This document shows, one piece after another, positions 1 to 5,115 of a DNA stretch of 5,196 nt. Positions within the stretch are counted from its first letter, which is position 1. The number at the start of each line of letters is the position of its first letter. The notes beneath the pieces are model-generated. The model saw only the letters and a list, made by a program, of their open reading frames with translations. It had not been told where the DNA came from and ran no database searches. The translations under genes were made by a program, and so were the position numbers. Source of the stretch: JACRNA01 sp964366335 (lineage in GTDB: Bacteria > Patescibacteriota > Microgenomatia > CAZETR01 > Amesbacteraceae); assembly GCA_964366335.1 (NCBI GenBank), contig CAYITQ010000044.1:1-5196 (forward strand), read 5' to 3'.

Positions 1-518
1 ATTTGGGCATCGGGATATCTGGACTTTATTTCGTTTACGGTTTTTTCTATTCGGATGGGGGATTCATAAATAATAGTCGTTTCTTCTTCTCTAATTTCCC
101 ACTTTTTTGCTAAAAAACCTAGGAATGTAAATTTGTTTGTTGGCAGACCGGAGGCAGATAAAGCCGTAATGGCTGCATTTGCACCCGGGATCGGTATAAC
201 CTGAATATTCAATTCATGACATCTTCTGACTAATTTGAATCCTGGATCCGATATCAGGGGTGTGCCCGCGTCAGACATCAGTGCCACATCACCGTTTTGT
301 AATTCCAATATTATTTTATCAATGACTTGGACTTCATTAAAATCGCGGATTGATATATATTTTTTTGTCTGAGTATTTCCCAGAAGTTTTATTAAATTTC
401 CGGTATGCCGCGTGTCCTCACAAGCGATGACTGATGTATTTAGTAATATCTTGGTTGCGCGTAAGGAAATATCTTCCAGGTTGCCAATAGGTGTCGCAAC
501 AACGTATAATATTCCCAT
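1..518 (-). CDS. rsmI: RsmI, 16S rRNA 2'-O-ribose methyltransferase (C1402), N-terminal part
   Basis: The protein was read by translating the minus strand from the ATG at 518-516: 172 codons with no stop, running off the window edge. RsmI methylates the ribose 2'-OH of C1402 in the 16S rRNA decoding centre using S-adenosylmethionine. Family blocks appear in order: LYVVATPIGNLEDISLRA (residues 4-21), CEDTRHTG (33-40), ALMSDAGTPLISDPG (79-93), IPIPGANAAITALSASGLP (108-126), FTFLGFL (130-136) and IIYESP (149-154). These identify the SAM-dependent tetrapyrrole methylase fold. The stretch between GFL and YES is about 14 residues, against roughly 23 in E. coli RsmI, and the usual YESPHR reads YESPIR. 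The family is about 220-290 residues long, so the missing part is the C-terminal end. No Shine-Dalgarno is visible. The gene is divergent from the DedA-family gene, with the two start codons adjacent. Confidence 0.93.
   Translation of the reverse strand, partial: MGILYVVATPIGNLEDISLRATKILLNTSVIACEDTRHTGNLIKLLGNTQTKKYISIRDFNEVQVIDKIILELQNGDVALMSDAGTPLISDPGFKLVRRCHELNIQVIPIPGANAAITALSASGLPTNKFTFLGFLAKKWEIREEETTIIYESPIRIEKTVNEIKSRYPDAQ
481..510 (+). promoter_or_regulatory. Sigma-70-type promoter for the dedA-family gene, inside rsmI
   Basis: TTGCCA (481-486, 5 of 6 to TTGACA), an 18-bp spacer and a perfect TATAAT (505-510) lie eight bases before the ATG at 519. Predicted initiation falls at about 516-519, so the transcript would be leaderless or nearly so. 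The hexamers sit within the first codons of rsmI on the opposite strand, over the conserved ILY and IGN residues. Part of the match could therefore be imposed by RsmI protein conservation. Confidence 0.6.
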
Positions 519-1139
519 ATGCTCGATTTTATCATTCACATCGACATTCATCTTGGACAACTCATTACTACCTACGGGGTTCTCACATACGCCATATTAT
601 TCGCAATTATATTTATTGAGACCGGAATAGTATTTGTCCCATTTTTACCCGGAGACAGTTTGTTGTTTGCCGCGGGAGCCTTTTCAGCTCTCGGTTCTTT
701 AAACCCTTGGTTGGTTTTTGGACTTCTCTCTGTAGCTGCTATTTTGGGAGATACCACAAATTATTGGATTGGGCATGTTTTTGGCCAGAAAATTATTGCC
801 AACCCCAAAATTCCTTTAAATCAAGACCATATCGATAAAACCAATCAGTTTTTTGAAAAACATGGCGGTAAAACTATATTTTTGGCTAGATTTGTACCGA
901 TAATCAGGACTTTTGCGCCCTTTGTGGCCGGTATTGGGAAAATGAATTATGCTAAATTTATCTCCTACAATTTATTTGGAGGAGTAGTTTGGGTTGGATT
1001 ATTTACCTTTGCCGGTTATTTCTTTGGTAATGTTCCCTTTGTCAAACACAATTTCTCTCTTGTTATTGTAGTTATCATTATTCTCTCTCTTCTCCCAATG
1101 CTCGCTCACTTTCTCAAAAACCTCTCTAAATCAAACTAG
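519..1139 (+). CDS. DedA-family (SNARE-associated/VTT domain) membrane protein
   Basis: This 206-residue integral membrane protein belongs to the DedA/VTT family. Family members are implicated in flipping or transporting lipids (including undecaprenyl phosphate in some bacteria) and in membrane homeostasis; the substrate here cannot be told from sequence. Visible motifs are an N-terminal hydrophobic segment ending in E34 (IFIETGIVFVPFLPGD, 31-46), a glycine-rich membrane segment, GDTTNYWIG (77-85), then FLARFVPIIRTFAPFVAG (121-138) and NLFGGVVWVG (151-160). A hydrophobic C-terminal helix spans about 179-198. The acidic and basic residues known to be essential in E. coli YghB/YqjA have counterparts with the same spacing: E34 and D46, R124 and R130. 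Length is normal for the family. The start is the ATG abutting the rsmI start; a longer version would have to run further into rsmI, and the promoter at 481-510 points to this ATG. No signal peptide beyond the first membrane helix. Confidence 0.93.
   Translation: MLDFIIHIDIHLGQLITTYGVLTYAILFAIIFIETGIVFVPFLPGDSLLFAAGAFSALGSLNPWLVFGLLSVAAILGDTTNYWIGHVFGQKIIANPKIPLNQDHIDKTNQFFEKHGGKTIFLARFVPIIRTFAPFVAGIGKMNYAKFISYNLFGGVVWVGLFTFAGYFFGNVPFVKHNFSLVIVVIIILSLLPMLAHFLKNLSKSN
526..531 (-). promoter_or_regulatory. Possible -10 element for rsmI, inside the dedA reading frame
   Basis: The minus strand reads TAAAAT here (5 of 6 to TATAAT), seven bases before the rsmI ATG at 518. No good -35 hexamer is found at 16-18 bp spacing. 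If used, transcription would begin about at the start codon, giving a leaderless mRNA. Weak on its own; it is listed because rsmI has no other room for a promoter outside the coding sequence of its neighbour. Confidence 0.25.
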
Positions 1140-1152
1140 ATCAAAACAGAAC

Positions 1153-1181
1153 TTGACTTATACTTGTAGTAATTGTAGTAT
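1153..1181 (+). promoter_or_regulatory. Candidate promoter for the small gene at 1192
   Basis: TTGACT (1153-1158, 5 of 6) and TAGTAT (1176-1181, 4 of 6) are separated by exactly 17 bp. Initiation would fall at about 1188-1190, just before the ATG at 1192. The -35-like hexamer uses the same bases as the TTG that would be the alternative, longer start of the gene, so this promoter argues for the shorter protein. Moderate support only. Confidence 0.4.
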
Positions 1182-1191
1182 ATACACCAAG

Positions 1192-1425
1192 ATGCCATTT
1201 CAAAGGAAAGAGGGTGAGTGGGTAGATTCGTACGGTATTCGTGTGCGTAGAAAGTTACCTGGGATGCCTATAGGAGGTCATTTAGATCCGATCATTGAAC
1301 CTATTTGTAGAGAAGAAGAAAAAATGGGCTTAAGTTATCCAGATAGTAGAGATAGACGCTGGGAATGGATGTTGAATAACTCAGCCTCGTTTAGAATACC
1401 CCGTAAAGGTAGGAAATTACGCTGA
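1192..1425 (+). CDS. Small hypothetical protein, 77 aa (90 aa from alternative TTG start at 1153)
   Basis: I do not recognise this gene. From the ATG at 1192 it encodes 77 residues, basic and rich in Arg, Pro and Trp, beginning MPFQRKEGEW and ending in RIPRKGRKLR. A longer version from TTG at 1153 adds 13 residues containing a CxxC pair (TCSNC), which could be half of a zinc knuckle, although only one further Cys (in PIC) follows. No membrane segment or signal peptide. It lies 52 bp after the dedA-family gene on the same strand, and its last 9 bases overlap the 3' end of convergent lexA. Codon choice (AGA for Arg, GAA for Glu, many A/T-ending codons) resembles dedA and uvrB, and the composition looks like real protein rather than a shadow of another frame. 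The ATG is preferred because a promoter-like pair overlaps the TTG and upstream codons. Reality as a gene is likely but unproven. Confidence 0.5.
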   Translation: MPFQRKEGEWVDSYGIRVRRKLPGMPIGGHLDPIIEPICREEEKMGLSYPDSRDRRWEWMLNNSASFRIPRKGRKLR

Positions 1426-2046
1426 ATATTTGCGGATAATGCCGACCACGCGGCCTTGGATTTTGACATTGGTGGCAAAGATTGGGGACATGGTTGAATT
1501 AGCGGGTTCCAATCTGATTCTGGTGGCTTCCTTGAAGAATCGCTTGAGCGTGGCAAAACCATTTTCCAGCATGGCGACTACCACTTCTCCATTGACAGCC
1601 GTCTCACATTGCTCGACCACCACATAATCTGAATTGAGGATACCGGCTTCAATCATTGAGTCACCCTTGACCTGGAGGACAAAAGAGCGCTTTTTACCGG
1701 AGACCATGGTGGCCGGGATATTCAGGGTAGCATTGGGATCAGTATGGGGTTGGATAGGTGAACCGGCGGCAATATAACCTAATATAGGAAGCTCAAGGGA
1801 AGCCGGCGTATTGGTCAGACTGGCCATGTGAACATCGGCAATATCCAGTCCGCGCATCCCGCCGGTTTTCTTTTTAAAGATTCCTTTGCCAATCATGGAT
1901 TGAAGATGCTCATGAACAGTGGCGAGTGAACTGACACCCAAGCATTTGGCTATTTCACCCAGTGTGGGAGAATACCCATGTAGTTGAATATATTGGGTCA
2001 CGAAATCCAGAATTTCTCTTTGTCTCTTGTATAGTACGACTGGCAT
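1417..2046 (-). CDS. lexA: LexA, SOS-response repressor and self-cleaving serine protease
   Basis: LexA binds operators of DNA-damage genes as a dimer and cleaves itself when stimulated by RecA filaments, relieving repression. The N-terminal winged helix (about 1-65) carries RQREILDFVTQYI and SPTLGEIAKCLGVSSLATV, matching the family recognition helix region. The C-terminal S24 peptidase domain has the Ala94-Gly95 cleavage site in YIAAGSPI, the catalytic Ser130 in KGDSMIEAGI and the catalytic Lys168 in FATLKRF, so all parts for autoproteolysis are present. With this start it is 209 residues, close to the usual 200-ish. A start seven codons upstream (2067) is possible, but that codon lies upstream of the -10 box of the strong promoter at 2081-2053, so the ATG at 2046 is chosen. 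The gene is divergent from uvrB and tail-to-tail with the small gene at 1192. A sampled part is visibly richer in G+C (about half) than samples of most neighbours. Confidence 0.95.
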   Translation of the reverse strand: MPVVLYKRQREILDFVTQYIQLHGYSPTLGEIAKCLGVSSLATVHEHLQSMIGKGIFKKKTGGMRGLDIADVHMASLTNTPASLELPILGYIAAGSPIQPHTDPNATLNIPATMVSGKKRSFVLQVKGDSMIEAGILNSDYVVVEQCETAVNGEVVVAMLENGFATLKRFFKEATRIRLEPANSTMSPIFATNVKIQGRVVGIIRKYSA

Positions 2047-2055
2047 ATTTATAAT
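2027..2055 (+). promoter_or_regulatory. Candidate promoter for uvrB, overlapping the lexA -10 box
   Basis: A perfect TATAAT occurs at 2050-2055 with a poor -35 (TTGTAT, 2027-2032, 3 of 6) at 17-bp spacing, partly inside the first codons of lexA. Initiation near 2061-2063 would give a leader of about 30 bases without a Shine-Dalgarno. The hexamer overlaps the lexA -10 box on the other strand by three bases, so the two promoters could not easily be occupied together. AT-richness makes chance matches likely. Confidence 0.35.
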
Positions 2056-2081
2056 ATAGCCAAACAATTACCGAATGTCAA
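2053..2081 (-). promoter_or_regulatory. Strong sigma-70-type promoter for lexA
   Basis: On the minus strand a perfect TTGACA (2081-2076), a 17-bp spacer and TATATT (2058-2053, 5 of 6) end six bases before the lexA ATG at 2046. Initiation is predicted at or within two bases of the ATG, implying a leaderless lexA mRNA. The -35 box is 11 bp from the uvrB start codon. I could not identify a convincing LexA operator here: neither the CTGT-N8-ACAG nor the GAAC-N4-GTTC form is present. Confidence 0.7.
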
Positions 2082-2091
2082 CAAGCAAATT

Positions 2092-4107
2092 ATGTTCAAA
2101 TTAAAGAGTAATTACAAACCAACTGGTGATCAACCTCAGGCTATTAATAAATTAGTCAAGGGTTTGGATTTCGGTACTCCACACCAGGTATTAATGGGTG
2201 TTACCGGAAGTGGCAAGACCTTTACCATGGCCAATGTGATAGAGAAAGTCCAAAAACCGACCCTGGTTATTTCACACAACAAGACACTAGCGGCTCAACT
2301 CTATCAGGAATTCCGGGATTATTTTCCGGATAATGCCGTGTCCTATTTTGTCTCCTATTATGACTATTATCAGCCGGAAGCCTATATTCCCCAATCTGAT
2401 ACCTATATAGAGAAAGAGACAGATATAAATGAAGAGATAGATAAGTTAAGACTCGCCGCCACTACCAATTTACTGACTAGAAAAGATGTCATTATTATCG
2501 CCTCTGTATCCTGTATTTATAATCTTGGTTCACCAATAGAATACGCCAAGTCAATAGTTGAATTAAAAATAGGTAACTTATTTCCCAGAAAACAATTGTT
2601 ATTAAAACTAAACGACCTGCAATATAATAGAAATGACTATCAATTTGTCAGAGGTACTTATAGAATTAGAGGTGATACCCTAGACATCTATCCGGCATAC
2701 GATGATACAGCAATAAGACTTAATTTTACTGGGGACATCATTCAAGAAATCCAAAAAATAAATCCAATTACCGGACAACTTATGACCACGAATGACAATA
2801 TTACACTTTACGCCGCTAAACACTTCCAAGCCAATAAAGATGACTTAAAAAAATCATTTAATGAAATACACAATGATTTAAATAAACAAGTAGATTTATT
2901 GAAATCGCAAAATAAAGTTTTAGAAGCTCATAGGATCCAACAAAGAGTGACATATGATCTGGAAATGATACAGGAATTGGGTTATGTCAATGGCATTGAG
3001 AATTATTCCAGATATTTTGACGGCAGAAAACCCGGAGATGCTCCCTACTCTCTACTCGACTACTTTCCGGCTGACTATCTAACTATTATTGATGAATCGC
3101 ATATTTCTGTCCCGCAGGTACGCGGAATGTACAATGGAGACAGATCCAGAAAGCAAACGCTTATTGATTATGGCTTTAGACTGCCGTCCGCCTTGGACAA
3201 CCGGCCTCTGAAATTTGACGAATTTATGCGCCGGGTTGGTCAGGCTGTTTATGTTTCAGCCACACCAAACGAGTGGGAGATATCACAATCAAATAATTTT
3301 GTGGTTGAACAGTTGGTTCGTCCCACAGGATTGGTTGATCCAAAAGTAGACGTTCGGCCGGCAACTAATCAAATAGCGGATTTAGTAAAAGAGATTGAGT
3401 ACAGAACTTCTCATGGTCAACGCGTATTAGTGACGACACTGACAAAAAGAATGGCGGAAGATCTGGCAAATTATCTGGATGAACAAAATATCAAGGTTCA
3501 TTATCTGCATTCCGGATTAGATACACTCGAACGTCTTGATATTTTAGATGAACTTCGGTCGGGAAAATTTGATGTAGTAGTGGGAATAAATTTATTAAGG
3601 GAGGGACTTGATCTGCCGGAAGTTTCTTTAGTAGCTATACTGGACGCTGACAAGGAAGGATTTTTGCGCTCGCGCACTTCACTTATTCAAACAATGGGTA
3701 GAGCCTCCCGTCACGAGGACGGAGCAGTCATCATGTATGCCGACAAAATTACCGACTCGATGAAAAACGCGATAGACGAGGTCAACAGGCGCCGTGAATA
3801 TCAATTGAAATATAACCAAGAATTTGGAATTACACCACAATCAATAACAAAACCCATCCGCGGAAAAATGGTCGAAAAGACGGAGGAACAAATAATTGCC
3901 CTGGATCCCAAGCAAATTTTAAAATCCAAAAACATTCTCGACGCATCTGATGTTGATATGTCTAAAGTCAATCAGTTAACTCCTGAAGACCGGAGTAAAT
4001 TAATCAGATTAATGTCCCGCCAGATGAACATGGCTGCCAAATCCCTGGAATTTGAGCTGGCAGCAAAAATTAGGGATAGAATTTTGGAAATTAAAGTATT
4101 ACAATAA
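2092..4107 (+). CDS. uvrB: UvrB, excinuclease ABC subunit B
   Basis: UvrB is the DNA-damage-verifying ATPase/helicase of nucleotide excision repair. It receives damaged DNA from UvrA and recruits UvrC for dual incision. The 671-residue protein is full length for the family. Motifs in order: Walker A GVTGSGKT (36-43), the beta-hairpin region SYYDYYQPEAYIPQSDTYIE (88-107) that clamps the DNA strand, Walker B/DEAD-like DESH (334-337), SATPNEWE (389-396), motif V GINLLREGLDLPE (498-510), motif VI QTMGRASRH (533-541), and a C-terminal UVR helical hairpin (about 630-668, SLEFELAAKIRDRI) that contacts UvrC. The ATG at 2092 precedes the usual N-terminal FKLKSNYKPTGDQPQAI block. No Shine-Dalgarno is seen. 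The segment encoding about residues 144-283 (domain 2, UvrA-contacting) is markedly AT-rich, about 31% G+C by hand count, whereas several conserved helicase stretches reach 50% or more. A second UVR-like motif lies downstream at 4399-4506. Confidence 0.97.
   Translation: MFKLKSNYKPTGDQPQAINKLVKGLDFGTPHQVLMGVTGSGKTFTMANVIEKVQKPTLVISHNKTLAAQLYQEFRDYFPDNAVSYFVSYYDYYQPEAYIPQSDTYIEKETDINEEIDKLRLAATTNLLTRKDVIIIASVSCIYNLGSPIEYAKSIVELKIGNLFPRKQLLLKLNDLQYNRNDYQFVRGTYRIRGDTLDIYPAYDDTAIRLNFTGDIIQEIQKINPITGQLMTTNDNITLYAAKHFQANKDDLKKSFNEIHNDLNKQVDLLKSQNKVLEAHRIQQRVTYDLEMIQELGYVNGIENYSRYFDGRKPGDAPYSLLDYFPADYLTIIDESHISVPQVRGMYNGDRSRKQTLIDYGFRLPSALDNRPLKFDEFMRRVGQAVYVSATPNEWEISQSNNFVVEQLVRPTGLVDPKVDVRPATNQIADLVKEIEYRTSHGQRVLVTTLTKRMAEDLANYLDEQNIKVHYLHSGLDTLERLDILDELRSGKFDVVVGINLLREGLDLPEVSLVAILDADKEGFLRSRTSLIQTMGRASRHEDGAVIMYADKITDSMKNAIDEVNRRREYQLKYNQEFGITPQSITKPIRGKMVEKTEEQIIALDPKQILKSKNILDASDVDMSKVNQLTPEDRSKLIRLMSRQMNMAAKSLEFELAAKIRDRILEIKVLQ
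4100..4105 (+). promoter_or_regulatory. Possible -10 element before the coiled-coil gene
   Basis: TACAAT (5 of 6 to TATAAT) overlaps the uvrB stop codon and ends six bases before the ATG at 4112, the same arrangement seen at lexA. No acceptable -35 is found at 16-18 bp. The gene could equally be read from the uvrB transcript, since only four bases separate the stop and start codons. Confidence 0.25.
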
Positions 4108-4111
4108 ATTT

Positions 4112-4390
4112 ATGGCTGACGCAGGTTTCAACAAAATTCAATTAAAACAATTACAGGGTCTTTTTGACAAGAATAATGATCAAACTAATGACGCTATATA
4201 TCACGTTGTAGATAGTTTGAGTAGCACTATTCAGGATGTAAAAACTGAGCTAAATGAAAAAATTGAATCACTCAAAAGAGAGATCAAAGATGATATTCAA
4301 AATTTAACTACTACGATGGCTACCAAATACGAAGTGCAGGATCTTCGCAAACGAGTCAATAGTTCTTCTGTTGTATTTAGAACTACTTAA
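4112..4390 (+). CDS. Small coiled-coil hypothetical protein, 92 aa
   Basis: This is an unrecognised 92-residue soluble protein. The N-terminus (MADAGFNKIQLKQLQGLFDKNN) looks like a short helix. It is followed by a long heptad-like, charged amphipathic region from about residue 24 to 80 with hydrophobics spaced every three to four residues (VVDSLSSTIQDVKTELNEKI, SLKREIKDDIQNLTTTM), predicting a coiled coil. No membrane segment, cysteine or catalytic motif is visible. Small coiled-coil proteins of this general look are common in Patescibacteria, but no function can be given. The start was chosen as the first ATG after the uvrB stop, four bases away, because the longer open frame runs back into uvrB. 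No Shine-Dalgarno precedes it. It sits between the functional uvrB end and a broken second UVR motif, so it may have arrived together with the present uvrB 3' end. Confidence 0.65.
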   Translation: MADAGFNKIQLKQLQGLFDKNNDQTNDAIYHVVDSLSSTIQDVKTELNEKIESLKREIKDDIQNLTTTMATKYEVQDLRKRVNSSSVVFRTT

Positions 4391-4398
4391 ATCCCCAC

Positions 4399-4506
4399 TT
4401 GAACAAAACCCGAAAAGACCTTTAAAAAAAACTTCTGAAATTGGACTTCGAACTCGCCGCCCAAATCCGAAACAAAATCAAATTAAACAATATAATAAAT
4501 TATTAA
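4399..4506 (+). pseudogene. Remnant of a UvrB-type C-terminal UVR motif
   Basis: In the same phase as uvrB, positions 4435-4506 read LKLDFELAAQIRNKIKLN and on to a TAA at 4504. This matches the last helix pair of UvrB (LEFELAAKIRDRI in the intact gene) almost residue for residue. Upstream the frame continues as LNKTRKDL (4399-4422), then meets a TAA at 4423-4425 followed by lysine codons in a run of eight A. A single base change there would rejoin the two parts. There is no start codon or upstream domain, so this is a gene end without a gene. At DNA level it differs from the intact uvrB end mostly at synonymous positions (GCC GCC against GCA GCA, CTC against CTG), so it is not a recent copy. 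It may be the ancestral uvrB end or the end of a lost paralogue. Confidence 0.6.
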
Positions 4507-4541
4507 CACCATTTTGTCACGATCGTAATAAAGTTGTGTTA
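4504..4541 (+). repeat. Palindromic repeat, upstream copy (imperfect)
   Basis: Two 18-base arms (4504-4521 and 4524-4541) surround a two-base centre. The right arm CGTAATAAAGTTGTGTTA pairs with the left arm at 14 of 18 positions. The 38-bp unit is identical at 32 positions to the copy at 5116-5153, and the match continues for four bases (ATAT) on the right. Its first three bases are the stop codon of the UVR remnant, and it ends nine bases before the start of the PaaX/Cas2-like gene. The position suggests an operator for that gene. Confidence 0.85.
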
Positions 4542-4545
4542 ATAT
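4514..4545 (+). promoter_or_regulatory. Candidate promoter embedded in the upstream palindrome
   Basis: TTGTCA (4514-4519, 5 of 6 to TTGACA) lies in the left arm and TAATAT (4540-4545, preceded by TG one base away as an extended -10) lies at the end of the right arm. The 20-bp spacing is longer than ideal. TATAAA at 4543-4548 is a second -10 choice. Protein bound to the palindrome would cover both hexamers, so repression by the downstream gene product is plausible. Confidence 0.35.
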
Positions 4546-4550
4546 AAAGC

Positions 4551-5114
4551 ATGGGTAGGAATAAGGTAGTGGTGGCAAAAAAACGGGCATCTGCAAAAAT
4601 GGTCCTGAAATATATTGCAGATAATTTAGAGATTATATTTCCTCACACCCGGAAAAACTTAATGAGATTGAAATACGCAAATCTCCCGGATTGGGAAGAT
4701 TATTTGCCGGCCACTGTTTATTTGGCGGCAGACAGGTTAGAGCGGAGGGGCCTGGTAGAAAAAATGTCGACCCCAGATGGTACTATCATAAAAATTACCG
4801 ACAAGGGAAAAAAGCAAACCCTAAAATATGATTTACTAAAACTATCTTCGCCCAAAAGTGAATGGGACGGTCAGTGGAGGTTGGTGTTTTTTGATATTGC
4901 TGAAATAGACCGCAAAAAGCGAGACAGCCTGCGGGTTTATTTGCGGAATCTGGGCATGGAACAAATGCAGGAGAGCGTGTTCGTGAGTCCGTATGATATT
5001 TTTGACCAAGTCAGCTATCTGCGGGAAGTCCTGGATGTTCCTCATGGAGTAAAATTTGCCAAATTAAACTGGATAGAAAACCAAGACGAACTCAAACAAA
5101 TCTTTGAAATCTAA
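4551..5114 (+). CDS. Winged-helix protein with PaaX/Cas2-like C-terminal domain
   Basis: The protein has 187 residues. The basic N-terminal part (about 14-92) reads as a winged helix: helices around VLKYIADNLEIIF, a recognition-helix region near LPATVYLAADRLERRGLVEK (52-71), then a wing and KITDKGKK (81-88). The C-terminal part (about 104-187) begins WDGQWRLVFFDIAEIDRKKR and continues with LRNLGMEQMQESVFVSPYD. This is the ferredoxin-like pattern shared by PaaX C-terminal domains and Cas2, with D115 at the strand-end position where Cas2 has its conserved Asp. Proteins of this architecture occur widely in Patescibacteria away from CRISPR loci and are often labelled PaaX-like or Cas2; their function is not established to my knowledge. 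No cas1 or repeat-spacer array is present here, so a CRISPR role is unlikely. Related palindromes flank the gene on both sides, nine bases before the ATG and one base after the stop. An alternative start at GTG 4569 or 4572, behind AGGA/AAGG, cannot be excluded. Confidence 0.8.
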   Translation: MGRNKVVVAKKRASAKMVLKYIADNLEIIFPHTRKNLMRLKYANLPDWEDYLPATVYLAADRLERRGLVEKMSTPDGTIIKITDKGKKQTLKYDLLKLSSPKSEWDGQWRLVFFDIAEIDRKKRDSLRVYLRNLGMEQMQESVFVSPYDIFDQVSYLREVLDVPHGVKFAKLNWIENQDELKQIFEI

Positions 5115-5115
5115 C

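Noticed and set aside
412..757. Short open frames at 412-630 (plus) and 572-757 (minus)
   Set aside because: They lie inside rsmI and the dedA-family gene in other frames and show no family features.
1164..1180. Tandem TTGTAGTA repeat
   Set aside because: Two 8-base units are explained by the repeated Cys-Ser codons of the alternative N-terminus or by chance.
1335..1627. Open frames at 1335-1562 (minus) and 1430-1627 (plus)
   Set aside because: They overlap the coding sequence of lexA, whose catalytic residues and domains are intact; these are shadows.
2060..2091. LexA operator between lexA and uvrB
   Set aside because: I searched for CTGT-N8-ACAG and GAAC-N4-GTTC type boxes and other dyads and found none strong enough to list.
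4842..5045. 67-codon minus-strand frame
   Set aside because: It is antisense to the PaaX/Cas2-like gene, with no start context or recognisable motif.
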